From an uncultured Bacteroidales bacterium (lineage in GTDB: Bacteria; Bacteroidota; Bacteroidia; Bacteroidales; Muribaculaceae): a stretch of DNA of 64,000 nucleotides. The notes under the pieces are model-generated. The model worked only from the letters and a program-made list of their open reading frames with translations, had not been told where the DNA came from and searched no databases. The position numbers and the translations under genes are program-made. This document shows, piece by piece, positions 34,369 to 42,480 of this stretch. The stretch is taken from the NCBI GenBank assembly GCA_958418815.1, contig CATZGB010000011.1, forward strand, positions 1 to 64,000. Reading direction: 5' to 3'. The first letter of the stretch is position 1. Each line of letters begins with the position of its first letter.

Positions 34369-35790
34369 TCAGCGATCGCTGCGGAATGGCACAAGCGGGA
34401 GGAAATCGGCGCCACACATGTTGCCGAGCTGGAAGTCATGGAAACAATACCTGACATACAGCGGGGCCGCCACTTCGGGAGAGGAGAGGATGACATATGC
34501 CTTCTGGTCATCTATCCCTACCACTTTGGCCGGATGAAAGACCTTGTCTTCCCCGGCTACCTCAAACCCCTCGATGTCATAGTTGCGGCACAGGCCGTCG
34601 CGGTGGGCCACGAAGTCTACCCTTATCTTGTCTCCGTCAGGGACGGCGCTTTTGAAGCGCGGGGCATCGACGGGAAACTGCGTGTGGCCGTAGGTGCGGT
34701 TCAATGCGAGATTCCCAAGGCGGTTGCCGATGGTGCGTTTTTCGGCGGGATGGATGTTGTGCCGCTCATGAGGAAGGGCCATATCGTTGGTGGCCACCAT
34801 CCCGCTGTTGGGAATCATCCCTACTGCGTCCCACTGCGCCTCGCGCAGGTAGGGCGACTTGTCATTGCCATAATCATACGGGGCAATCTCCACGGCATAG
34901 AACGGGATGTCGCCCTCCCCTATCATGTCGCGCCAATGGCCGACCATTGTGGCAAGACGCGAGGCATAGGTCTGCCAGCTGTCGACATTGGAACAGCCTT
35001 GATACCAGAGAATCCCTTTGTAAGTGTAATCCTTGACAGGGACGAACATGGCGTTGTACATCAACACCGGGCGCATCCAATGGGTCATAGCCTCGATGCT
35101 GTCGCGGTCAAGGCTTATGTCGGAATATCCTTTGACAATCTCCTCGGGAAGCCAGCTCTCGACACGGGCGCCCCCATAGGCCGCGCTTACTATCCCGACG
35201 GGGACATCCTCCACATCCGAGACACGTTTGGCGAAGTGCCACGCAACGGCGCTGAATTCCGGGGCGGTCCGGGGGGAAGGCACCACCCATGACGCGGCGA
35301 CGGTGTCAAGCGGCACATAGCTCTGTGTGAGCGGCACTGTGATGAACCTTATCGAACCGGCGCGCCGGCCAGCCTCGGCCACCTCGTCGTAGCCGCCGTT
35401 GACCGGACAAGGCTCATATCCCTTCAGGGGCATCTGCATATTTGACTGCCCGGAGGCAAGCCACACCTCCCCCACAAGCACATTCCCGACGGTCTTCACA
35501 TCCCCGTCGGCCGTGTCGGTGAAAGTGATGGACTGGGGGGCGAAACTTCCCGAGGGGGTCTCCACCTTAGCCTGCCAGCGACCGTCCGCGTCAACGTCGG
35601 CGATTACAGGCGTGTCGGCCCATGACGGCCTTATCTCGATTTTTCCGGAGGGGGTGGCTCTACCCCACAGTCTTGCCGAAGCCTGCTGCTGCAACACCAT
35701 ATTGTCTCCGACCATTGGGTTTAGCAACACTTTAGCCCCGGCAGGGACAAAGACCGCGGCCAGCATCGCCACGGCATAAAATTTTCTCAT
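34369..35790 (-). CDS. Sialate O-acetylesterase-like SGNH hydrolase
   Basis: The 473-aa product has a signal peptide (cleavage probably after 'AGA') and the sialate-O-acetylesterase domain: the nucleophile block 'ASGQSNMQMPL' (Ser near residue 115), 'ILWYQGCSN' and the C-terminal 'HNIHPAEKRTIGNRL' with the likely catalytic His. Family members deacetylate sialic acids, and many Bacteroidetes members act on acetylated plant polysaccharides. It is the first gene of a pair with the GH5 enzyme, so removal of acetyl groups before backbone cleavage is the natural reading. The exact ester is unknown. Confidence 0.9.
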   Translation of the reverse strand: MRKFYAVAMLAAVFVPAGAKVLLNPMVGDNMVLQQQASARLWGRATPSGKIEIRPSWADTPVIADVDADGRWQAKVETPSGSFAPQSITFTDTADGDVKTVGNVLVGEVWLASGQSNMQMPLKGYEPCPVNGGYDEVAEAGRRAGSIRFITVPLTQSYVPLDTVAASWVVPSPRTAPEFSAVAWHFAKRVSDVEDVPVGIVSAAYGGARVESWLPEEIVKGYSDISLDRDSIEAMTHWMRPVLMYNAMFVPVKDYTYKGILWYQGCSNVDSWQTYASRLATMVGHWRDMIGEGDIPFYAVEIAPYDYGNDKSPYLREAQWDAVGMIPNSGMVATNDMALPHERHNIHPAEKRTIGNRLGNLALNRTYGHTQFPVDAPRFKSAVPDGDKIRVDFVAHRDGLCRNYDIEGFEVAGEDKVFHPAKVVGIDDQKAYVILSSPEVAAPLYVRYCFHDFQLGNMCGADFLPLVPFRSDR

Positions 35791-35819
35791 GACTCTAAGT
35801 TAAGGATAAGTTTTTCGTG

Positions 35820-35848
35820 AATGGCCATCCTTTGACAAAACGGCCATT
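35820..35848 (-). promoter_or_regulatory. 5'-leader hairpin of the esterase-GH5 operon
   Basis: AATGGCC (35820-35826) and GGCCATT (35842-35848) are an inverted repeat located between the predicted transcription start and the esterase start codon. It could be an operator or an mRNA hairpin. Confidence 0.35.
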
Positions 35849-35861
35849 GGAATTAGTCCTA

Positions 35862-35893
35862 CAAAGTAACATCTTTTTCACGACTTATCCAAA
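35862..35893 (-). promoter_or_regulatory. Promoter of the esterase-GH5 operon (TTTG-N20-TTACTTTG)
   Basis: Minus-strand TTTG (35893-35890) and TTACTTTG (35869-35862) are 20 bp apart. The -7 box has one mismatch to TAnnTTTG. Confidence 0.5.
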
Positions 35894-35910
35894 TCCCCGG
35901 GTCTCCGACT

Positions 35911-37209
35911 TCAGAAAGAGAACTGCACATATGCCCCGGCACGGCGCGCGCACGCCTGGGCACCCGAGAAATTCTGACGTTTGCCGAAATCAAACTCGGC
36001 TCCTATCTCCATTCGTTCGACCGGATTCCAGAACAGGTTCACGGCCAAGCAGTATCCATATCTGTAGCTGTCTGGCTGGGCCGGATGCGACGGGTCATAG
36101 CGTGTCTGCGAGAACTGCACGGTCGAGTATAGATTGCGGCGGAAATTGTATTGCACCCCGACGCAATAACCAAAGGCAAACGGGGCATAAAGCTCGCCCG
36201 GATGCTCAGGGTCCGGCACAAGGTCGTTGGTCACGGCTATCAGGTCGTTGCACAGGGAGCCGTAGCCGGCTCCGCAGTTGAATGTGAAATATGTGGTGAC
36301 CGGTGAAAACGGATGCGCCACCGAACTGAGCTGCACTCCCCATCCGGTTTTCCTGACATTCTCCTGCAGGAGCAGATTGCGGTAGCCGAGGCCACGCACG
36401 ATCCCTGCCAACCTCACATGCTGGCCTTTAGCCCACTCATACTGCACAAGGGCCGCCCCGTCAGGCACCCACGGCGACGTGGCTTTGGTCTCAATCCCAT
36501 CAGCCCCTATCGAAGCCTCGGGGGTCTCGACCGATACTCCAAACGAGAATTTACCGAATGTCGGCATATACCGCAGCAACACGTTGTTGGACGCAAGCTT
36601 GTTGGTAGGCCCCTGGGCATCCACCGTCGGGGGCAATGCCGCCGGGTCTGAAAACGTGGAACTTGCCAGGCCGACGGTGAAATCCCTCACCTGGGCGTAG
36701 GCTTTCTTCAGTTTCAGGTCACGCATCCCATATCCGTTGAAATTGGCTTCGATGTAAAGCTGATAGTCGCCAAGCACCCGGTTGCTGCCCGCCATTCTCA
36801 GGAACAGGGCCGTGCCGGCGGGAGTGGTGCCGAACCTGTCGCGGTATGCCGGGTCTGCAGGAATCGGAATCAAGGCAGGGGCGAACCCGTTGACCTGCAC
36901 CGCGCCTCCCCAGTCATACCATCCCCTCATCCTGACCACGCCGCCGATGCCCATCATCATCCCGGCCTCCTTTGACAGAAACATGAAATAAGGGGAGTTG
37001 GGATCCTGGGCATGGCGGAACTGGTCGTAATAAAACGAGGCTATCATATGGTAGACCGAGTCAATCTCCTCACGGCTCAGGCGGCCGCCGTCGACAGCCA
37101 CCACCTTGGTGCGCCGCGACAACGAATCGGCTTGCTCGTCGACGACTGCGGCACCGGCCTCCTGAGACACCAGCGCCACCAGGAGCGACAAAATCAACAC
37201 CCGGCACAT
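35911..37209 (-). CDS. DcaP-like outer-membrane porin
   Basis: The 432-aa product (from ATG 37209) has a signal peptide 'MCRVLILSLLVALVSQEAGA', a short helical N-terminal segment and then alternating beta-strands rich in aromatic girdle residues, ending in a terminal Phe ('AGAYVQFSF'), as expected for an outer-membrane barrel. The pattern 'IGGVVRMRGWYDWGG', 'EANFNGYGMRDLKLKKAYAQ' resembles DcaP/OprP-like trimeric porins. Substrate is unknown; anions or small organic acids are possible. An ATG 33 bp upstream would lengthen the signal peptide. It is monocistronic and no clear promoter was found in the 283 bp upstream. Confidence 0.8.
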   Translation of the reverse strand: MCRVLILSLLVALVSQEAGAAVVDEQADSLSRRTKVVAVDGGRLSREEIDSVYHMIASFYYDQFRHAQDPNSPYFMFLSKEAGMMMGIGGVVRMRGWYDWGGAVQVNGFAPALIPIPADPAYRDRFGTTPAGTALFLRMAGSNRVLGDYQLYIEANFNGYGMRDLKLKKAYAQVRDFTVGLASSTFSDPAALPPTVDAQGPTNKLASNNVLLRYMPTFGKFSFGVSVETPEASIGADGIETKATSPWVPDGAALVQYEWAKGQHVRLAGIVRGLGYRNLLLQENVRKTGWGVQLSSVAHPFSPVTTYFTFNCGAGYGSLCNDLIAVTNDLVPDPEHPGELYAPFAFGYCVGVQYNFRRNLYSTVQFSQTRYDPSHPAQPDSYRYGYCLAVNLFWNPVERMEIGAEFDFGKRQNFSGAQACARRAGAYVQFSF

Positions 37210-37474
37210 GAATTTCAACCTGCAGAACAATGCGGACAACATAATGGAATGAATTTAATGAATGAGACTGTAATAGTATGAAACGTGTGAGGCGACAGCA
37301 AGTCATCCCTCTGAATGCAAAACAAGCATCCGCGCCGAATGTTCTGAGTCCCCTCACCTTTATGCCCGTCAATTGTTTCACCAAAACTGCCATCAGCCAG
37401 CCCTCGCCCATTCAGCCGCCATTCAGGATAGACGTTCAATTATGAAAATAAATCAAAATAAAATCCATTTTTCC

Positions 37475-37504
37475 TTGACATTATCAAAAAAAGCATTAAC
37501 TTTG
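37475..37504 (+). promoter_or_regulatory. Promoter of tRNA-Gly
   Basis: TTGACA-like sequence at 37475-37480 and TAACTTTG at 37497-37504 (TTG and box separated by 19 bp) give a start about 17-20 bp before the mature tRNA end, as expected for a stable RNA gene. Confidence 0.75.
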
Positions 37505-37524
37505 CAGTCGAAAAAAGACATCAC

Positions 37525-37600
37525 GCGGTAATAGCTCAGTTGGTAGAGCATCAGCTTCCCAAGCTGAGGGTCGCGAGTTCGAGCCTCGTTTACCGCTCCA
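37525..37600 (+). tRNA. tRNA-Gly (anticodon CCC)
   Basis: The 76-nt gene folds as a standard cloverleaf: acceptor GCGGTAA (37525-37531) with TTACCGC (37590-37596), D arm GCTC...GAGC, anticodon stem TCAGC/GCTGA with loop TTCCCAA (anticodon CCC, reading GGG), T arm GCGAG TTCGAGC CTCGT, discriminator T and an encoded CCA. A 14-bp terminator hairpin follows directly. Confidence 0.97.
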
Positions 37601-37602
37601 AT

Positions 37603-37648
37603 CGGAATCGCTAAAACTCAACAGCCCAATGTGATTTTAGCGATTCCG
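37603..37648 (+). terminator. tRNA-Gly terminator hairpin
   Basis: CGGAATCGCTAAAA (37603-37616) pairs perfectly with TTTTAGCGATTCCG (37635-37648). It begins two bases after the CCA end. Confidence 0.7.
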
Positions 37649-37696
37649 TCATTTAGGGACTTTCAACTGATTCATTCCATTTAATCATATCCCATT

Positions 37697-38110
37697 ATGA
37701 AGAAATCAATTCTTTTCACTTTCCTGATGGCTATCTTCGCCATCTCCCTGTCTTCCTGCTCTTCGAGCCAGGACAAACTCAAACAGGCATGTGAGGAGGC
37801 CACAAAGCAGTGCCCCGTCCAGGCCGACTATGGCATGTCCATCGTGTCGATTGACTATGCCGACAACAATGTTGTCTACAATGTAGAGGTTGACGAGTCA
37901 ATCTACGGCGAAGACGCCATCCAGCAGTTCACCGCCGCCAAAGACCAGATGGGCGACGCTATGAAGGAAGCCATCCTCTCCGGCTCAGACAAAGACATCG
38001 CCGCCATGGTTGACCTCTGCCGCAAGGCCGACGCCAACATCGTATTCAAATACACCGGCAAGCCCTCAGGCCAGTCGTTTGAAATCGAAATCCCCGCCAG
38101 CGAGCTTTAA
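37697..38110 (+). CDS. Small lipoprotein of unknown function
   Basis: The 137-aa product has a lipoprotein signal with lipobox LSSC (Cys 21) and a mature part of about 115 residues predicted to mix helices and strands, with two further cysteines (about positions 31 and 39) in 'QACEEATKQC' and one in 'DLCRKADANIVF'. I do not recognise a family. It is monocistronic between tRNA-Gly and fbp, with a terminator at 38138-38179. The compact sandwich-like pattern resembles other Bacteroidales small lipoproteins, without a clear assignment. Confidence 0.8.
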   Translation: MKKSILFTFLMAIFAISLSSCSSSQDKLKQACEEATKQCPVQADYGMSIVSIDYADNNVVYNVEVDESIYGEDAIQQFTAAKDQMGDAMKEAILSGSDKDIAAMVDLCRKADANIVFKYTGKPSGQSFEIEIPASEL

Positions 38111-38137
38111 CTTTAAAAGGCAACGCGAAGCCATATC

Positions 38138-38179
38138 CATAGCCTGCAGTCCCCTACCGGACCGCGGGCTATGTTTTTT
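38138..38179 (+). terminator. Terminator of the small lipoprotein gene
   Basis: CATAGCCTGC (38138-38147) pairs with GCGGGCTATG (38164-38173) with one G-U position, followed by TTTTTT. Confidence 0.85.
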
Positions 38180-38220
38180 CTGTCCAGCTTAGGTTCCGTC
38201 AGAAATTCCCCGCGATTTTG

Positions 38221-38252
38221 TTTGCATCCTTATCGGATTTTGATTACATTTG
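38221..38252 (+). promoter_or_regulatory. fbp promoter (TTTG-N20-TACATTTG)
   Basis: TTTG (38221-38224) and TACATTTG (38245-38252) are 20 bp apart. The leader is about 16-28 nt depending on which of two ATGs is used. Confidence 0.75.
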
Positions 38253-38272
38253 CGGATAATCATACATAAACA

Positions 38273-40279
38273 ATGCCGGAAGCTATGTATAATCATCATT
38301 TCACCCCAGACAGTTTCGCTGATGACCGACGGCTGATGGAGCTCCTCAGCCAGAATTTCCCCACTGTCAGCGCGGCATCCACTGAGATAATAAACCTCGA
38401 GGCAATCCTCAACCTGCCGAAAGGCACCGAGCATTTCATCGCCGACATACACGGCGAACACGAGGCGTTTGACCATATCGTGCGCAACGCGTCGGGCAAC
38501 ATCCGGCGCAAAGTCAACGAGATTTACGGCAACACCATGCGCGACGAGGAGATACGCCGCCTCTGCACCCTCATATATTACCCCGAAAGGAAACTCGAGG
38601 AAATCAAGGAGACCGAGGAGGAGATGGATGATTTCTACAACGTCACCCTCCACCGCCTGGTGAAGGTATGCCGCTCCGTCTCATCCAAATACACCCGCTC
38701 CAAGGTGCGCAAGACCCTCCCGAAGGAGTTTGCCTACATCATCGAGGAGCTTCTCCACGAGGAGCATGATGACCACAACAAACAGGCATATTACTCACGC
38801 ATCATCGAGACCATAATCTCCACCGGCCAGGCCGACGCTTTCATCGTGGCCATCTCCAAGGTCATACAGAGGCTCAGCATCGACTGGCTCCACATCCTCG
38901 GCGATGTCTATGACAGGGGGCCGGGCGCACACATCATTATGGACCGCCTTATGACCTACGAGCGATTTGACATGCAATGGGGCAACCATGACGCGCTCTG
39001 GATAGGAGCGGCGGCCGGCAATGAGTGCTGCATCGCCAATGTGTTGAGGATATCACTCCGCTACGGCAACATGGCCACTCTCGATGACGGCTACGGCATC
39101 AACCTCGTGCCACTGGCCACATTCGCGATGGAGACCTACGGCGACGACGAGTGCAGCCGGTTTCTCCCAAAGCTTCCCGAGGATTGCGACATCGACGACA
39201 AGACCCGCATGCTCATGGCGCGGATGCACAAAGCCATCTCCATAATACAGTTCAAACTTGAGGCCGCCCTCATCGACAAGAGGCACGAATGGGAAATGGA
39301 CGAGCGCAAGCTGCTCCACAAGATGAACATTCCCAACGCCACCATCGAAATCGACGGTGTAATCCACCCGCTGCTCGACAACAACTTCCCGACGATTGAC
39401 CCCGCCGACCCATACAGGCTGACTCCCGAGGAGGAGAGCCTTGTGGCAAGGCTGCGCCACTCTTTCCTGGTGAGCGACAAGCTGCGCCGCCATGTCGACC
39501 TGATGTTCTCCCACGGATGCCTCTACACAATCATCAACTCCAACCTGCTGTTTCACGCGTCTGTGCCGCTTAACCCTGACGGCACGCTCAAGGAGGTTGA
39601 CCTCGAAGGGACTAAATACAGCGGGCGCGAGCTGCTCCACCGCGTGGGCATGACCATGCGCGCGGCATTCAACGAAGACACCCCTGCCGACCGCAAGGAT
39701 TTCGCCACCGACTATTTCTGGTATCTCTGGTGTGGCCCATGCTCGCCACTTTTCGACAAGGCGCGCATGACCACATTCGAACGCTATTTCATAGCCGACA
39801 AGGAGACCCACAAGGAGGAGAAAGGAGCATATTATACTCTCCGCGACGACCCTAAAGTCTGCGGCATGATTCTCGACGCGTTCGGGGTCGAAGGGGAGCA
39901 TCGCCACATAATCAACGGCCATGTGCCGGTGAAGGTCGGCAAAGGGGAATGCCCTGTGCGCGCCGACGGCATGCTGCTGGTGATTGACGGAGGATTCGCC
40001 AAATCATATCACCACACCACTGGTATCGCCGGATATACCCTGGTCTACCACTCGCGAGGCCTGCAGCTTGTGCAGCACGAGCCGTTCTCATCCACCGAGG
40101 AGGCCATATCGTCGGCAGCCGACATCCTCGGCACCACCCAGATCGTGGAGCTGGCAAACCACCGCCAGCGAGTAAGGGACACCGACAAGGGGAATGAGTT
40201 GCAGATACAGATCGACGAACTTACCCGGCTGCTTTACGCCTACCGTCACGGCATCGTGAAGGAACGAGCCACCCGCTGA
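38273..40279 (+). CDS. fbp: Class III fructose-1,6-bisphosphatase
   Basis: This enzyme hydrolyses fructose 1,6-bisphosphate to fructose 6-phosphate in gluconeogenesis. The 668-aa product is of the class III (Fbp/YydE) type found in Firmicutes and Bacteroidetes and contains calcineurin-like metal motifs: 'FIADIHGEHEAF', 'HILGDVYDRGPGAH' and 'MQWGNHDALWIGAA', then 'INGHVPVKVGKGECPV' near the C terminus. A second in-frame ATG at 38285 is equally possible. It is monocistronic, with its own full-consensus promoter. Confidence 0.95.
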   Translation: MPEAMYNHHFTPDSFADDRRLMELLSQNFPTVSAASTEIINLEAILNLPKGTEHFIADIHGEHEAFDHIVRNASGNIRRKVNEIYGNTMRDEEIRRLCTLIYYPERKLEEIKETEEEMDDFYNVTLHRLVKVCRSVSSKYTRSKVRKTLPKEFAYIIEELLHEEHDDHNKQAYYSRIIETIISTGQADAFIVAISKVIQRLSIDWLHILGDVYDRGPGAHIIMDRLMTYERFDMQWGNHDALWIGAAAGNECCIANVLRISLRYGNMATLDDGYGINLVPLATFAMETYGDDECSRFLPKLPEDCDIDDKTRMLMARMHKAISIIQFKLEAALIDKRHEWEMDERKLLHKMNIPNATIEIDGVIHPLLDNNFPTIDPADPYRLTPEEESLVARLRHSFLVSDKLRRHVDLMFSHGCLYTIINSNLLFHASVPLNPDGTLKEVDLEGTKYSGRELLHRVGMTMRAAFNEDTPADRKDFATDYFWYLWCGPCSPLFDKARMTTFERYFIADKETHKEEKGAYYTLRDDPKVCGMILDAFGVEGEHRHIINGHVPVKVGKGECPVRADGMLLVIDGGFAKSYHHTTGIAGYTLVYHSRGLQLVQHEPFSSTEEAISSAADILGTTQIVELANHRQRVRDTDKGNELQIQIDELTRLLYAYRHGIVKERATR

Positions 40280-40326
40280 CCGGCCCCGGAACCACATCCA
40301 TAATCAAATCCCGCCAAGACGATTAT

Positions 40327-40357
40327 TTTGTCAGTTGCGCGGGATTTGCTACCTTTG
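40327..40357 (+). promoter_or_regulatory. Promoter of the TsaC-like gene (TTTG-N19-TACCTTTG)
   Basis: TTTG (40327-40330) and TACCTTTG (40350-40357) are 19 bp apart. The predicted start near 40361 leaves a leader of only about 5 nt before the ATG at 40367, and rules out a TTG start at 40328. Confidence 0.75.
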
Positions 40358-40366
40358 TTAGCGGAA

Positions 40367-40978
40367 ATGGAAAAGAAAACAAAGACCGACAACCTTAACG
40401 CCTCCGAGCGCAAGATGGCAGAGGAGGTGGCCAAAGCCGCGGACATCGTCAAGCGCGGGGGGCTGATTCTTTATCCCACCGACACGGTGTGGGGCATCGG
40501 CTGCGACGCGTCAAATCCCGAAGCGGTCAGGAAAGTGTTCGAGCTGAAACGCCGCGCCGACAACAAGGCTATGATTGTCCTTGTAGGCTCGGCCGACGAT
40601 GTGGCCTGCTATGTGGAGTCCATGCCCGACGTGGCCCATGACCTGATAGAGGTGTCGGAGAAACCGCTGACAATCGTCTATGACCGTGGAGTCCGCCTGG
40701 CCCCAGAGCTGCTCGGAGAAGATGGCAGTGTGGGCATCAGGGTGACACGCGAGGCTTTCTCAGCCAGCCTCTGCCGCCGACTCAGACGCCCGCTGGTCTC
40801 CACATCCGCCAACATCTCTGGCCAACCGGCCCCGGCCCTTTTCCCGGAGATTTCCGAGGAGATACTCAACGGCGTCGACTATGTGGTAGACTACCGGCGT
40901 GACGACCTGAGCCGCCGGCAACCGTCGACGGTAATGAGGCTTTCATCCGGCGGCGTGTTCAAGGTGCTGCGTCCCTGA
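40367..40978 (+). CDS. L-threonylcarbamoyladenylate synthase (TsaC/Sua5/YrdC family)
   Basis: The 203-aa protein is a YrdC-fold enzyme expected to make threonylcarbamoyl-AMP from threonine, bicarbonate and ATP for the tRNA t6A37 modification. Motifs are 'LILYPTDTVWGIGCDA', the 'KRRADNKAM' basic loop and 'STSANISGQPAP'. It lacks the C-terminal Sua5 domain, so it is of the short TsaC type; a YciO-like paralogue cannot be excluded. Interestingly tcdA, which cyclises t6A, lies 4 kb away. The gene precedes the sugar-transferase gene by 45 bp and may be co-transcribed with it. Confidence 0.88.
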   Translation: MEKKTKTDNLNASERKMAEEVAKAADIVKRGGLILYPTDTVWGIGCDASNPEAVRKVFELKRRADNKAMIVLVGSADDVACYVESMPDVAHDLIEVSEKPLTIVYDRGVRLAPELLGEDGSVGIRVTREAFSASLCRRLRRPLVSTSANISGQPAPALFPEISEEILNGVDYVVDYRRDDLSRRQPSTVMRLSSGGVFKVLRP

Positions 40979-41023
40979 CGGGGCCAGACACCATCCACCT
41001 CACCCAACAGATTGAAACCGCGG

Positions 41024-42463
41024 ATGATCACAGAGAAACGACAACGGATAAGATATGTCGCCGGAGACTACCTGGCGACCTCCCTGGCGTGGTTCCTGTT
41101 CAACATCATCCGCTACAAGCAGATTGTCGTTCCCCAGGGGATGGCATTTCCCTCTTTCTCGGCATACTACTCGATCGACCCGGTCATACTGGGACAGGTT
41201 TTTTTCCCGCTGATGATGATGGTGCTGTATTACCTTTCGGGATATTACAACCGTCCGCTGTTCCGGTCAAGGCTTGACGAACTGCTGACCACCGTCTCCA
41301 CCGCCATAATCGGCTCGGTGATTATCTTTTTCCTCGCCCTGGTCAACGACCCGATTCCCGACAGGGCAAGCAACATCGAGCTGGTCGCGATACTCTTCGC
41401 CCTGTTGTTCGGGGTGGTCTACCTGGTCAGGCTGAGCATCACGATATATGGCCTGAAGAAAATCAACCGTGGCAAACTGACCAGGCCAATGGTCGTCATC
41501 GGTATCAACAACGATGCCAGGCGACTGCGCCACCGCATGGAGTCGGTCAAGGGGCGCGGCCACAAGGTGGTCGCCTATGTCGACCCTGCCGCAGGTGACT
41601 CCACACACAACCATAAAAAAACATTTGACGGACTGCCGGTGATCAGCCTGCAACAGGTCGCAGACTCCAAAGAGAGCCTTGGCCTGACGGCATTGCTCAT
41701 ACCGGAAGGGATATCCGCCGGGAAGACCGCCGACTTCTCAGAAGTCCTTAACAGCCTCTTCCCCCTTGAGATACCCATACTTGTCTCTCCATCCTCATTG
41801 CAGCTTGTCAGCCGCCTCCAGAACCTGGGTGACATAGCCGGCGAACCGCTTATAGACATCTGCTCGGCAAGGATTTCTGACTCCACCCGCAACCTCAAGC
41901 GCGCCGGCGACCTTGCCGTGGCTTCGGTGGCCCTGATTCTGCTCTCGCCGCTGTTGGCAATCATAGCTGCGCTCATCAAGCGTGACTCCAAAGGCCCGGT
42001 GTTTTACCGCCAGGAAAGAATCGGCTATCACAAGAAACCGTTCAAAATAATAAAATTCCGCACGATGGTGGCCGATGCCGAGCCTTCAGGCCCGCGCCTG
42101 TCATCAGAGGGCGACACCCGCGTCACACGGCTCGGGCGATTCATGCGGAAATACCGCCTCGACGAACTGCCACAGTTCGTCAATGTGCTGCGCGGGGAGA
42201 TGTCGCTCGTCGGCCCACGTCCGGAGAGGGAGTTCTTCATACGCCAGATACTCAAAAAAGCACCATATTACTCGCTGCTCCACCAGGTGCGCCCCGGCAT
42301 CACCTCCTGGGGGATGGTGAAGCACGGATACGCCTCTTCTGTCGACGAGATGGTGGAGCGCGCCCGCTTCGACCTGATATACCTGGAGAACATATCGCTA
42401 ATGGTCGACCTGAAAATTTTGCTCCACACGGTCAACACTGTCATCAAAGGCCGTGGTGTCTGA
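41024..42463 (+). CDS. Polyprenyl-phosphate sugar phosphotransferase (WcaJ/EpsL type)
   Basis: The 479-aa protein has four N-terminal membrane helices (to about residue 150), a CoA-binding-like Rossmann segment ('MVVIGINNDARRLRHRM') and a C-terminal bacterial sugar-transferase domain (about 285-479) with a fifth hydrophobic helix, 'GPVFYRQERIGYHKKPFKII', 'FRTM', 'RKYRLDELPQFVNVLRG' and 'SLVGPRPER'. It should transfer a sugar 1-phosphate to undecaprenyl phosphate, starting a capsule or exopolysaccharide repeat unit at the inner membrane. No glycosyltransferase cluster follows, so it may be a general initiating enzyme. ATG 41024 is preferred over an upstream TTG. Confidence 0.92.
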   Translation: MITEKRQRIRYVAGDYLATSLAWFLFNIIRYKQIVVPQGMAFPSFSAYYSIDPVILGQVFFPLMMMVLYYLSGYYNRPLFRSRLDELLTTVSTAIIGSVIIFFLALVNDPIPDRASNIELVAILFALLFGVVYLVRLSITIYGLKKINRGKLTRPMVVIGINNDARRLRHRMESVKGRGHKVVAYVDPAAGDSTHNHKKTFDGLPVISLQQVADSKESLGLTALLIPEGISAGKTADFSEVLNSLFPLEIPILVSPSSLQLVSRLQNLGDIAGEPLIDICSARISDSTRNLKRAGDLAVASVALILLSPLLAIIAALIKRDSKGPVFYRQERIGYHKKPFKIIKFRTMVADAEPSGPRLSSEGDTRVTRLGRFMRKYRLDELPQFVNVLRGEMSLVGPRPEREFFIRQILKKAPYYSLLHQVRPGITSWGMVKHGYASSVDEMVERARFDLIYLENISLMVDLKILLHTVNTVIKGRGV

Positions 42464-42480
42464 AACATTCATCTGATTTT

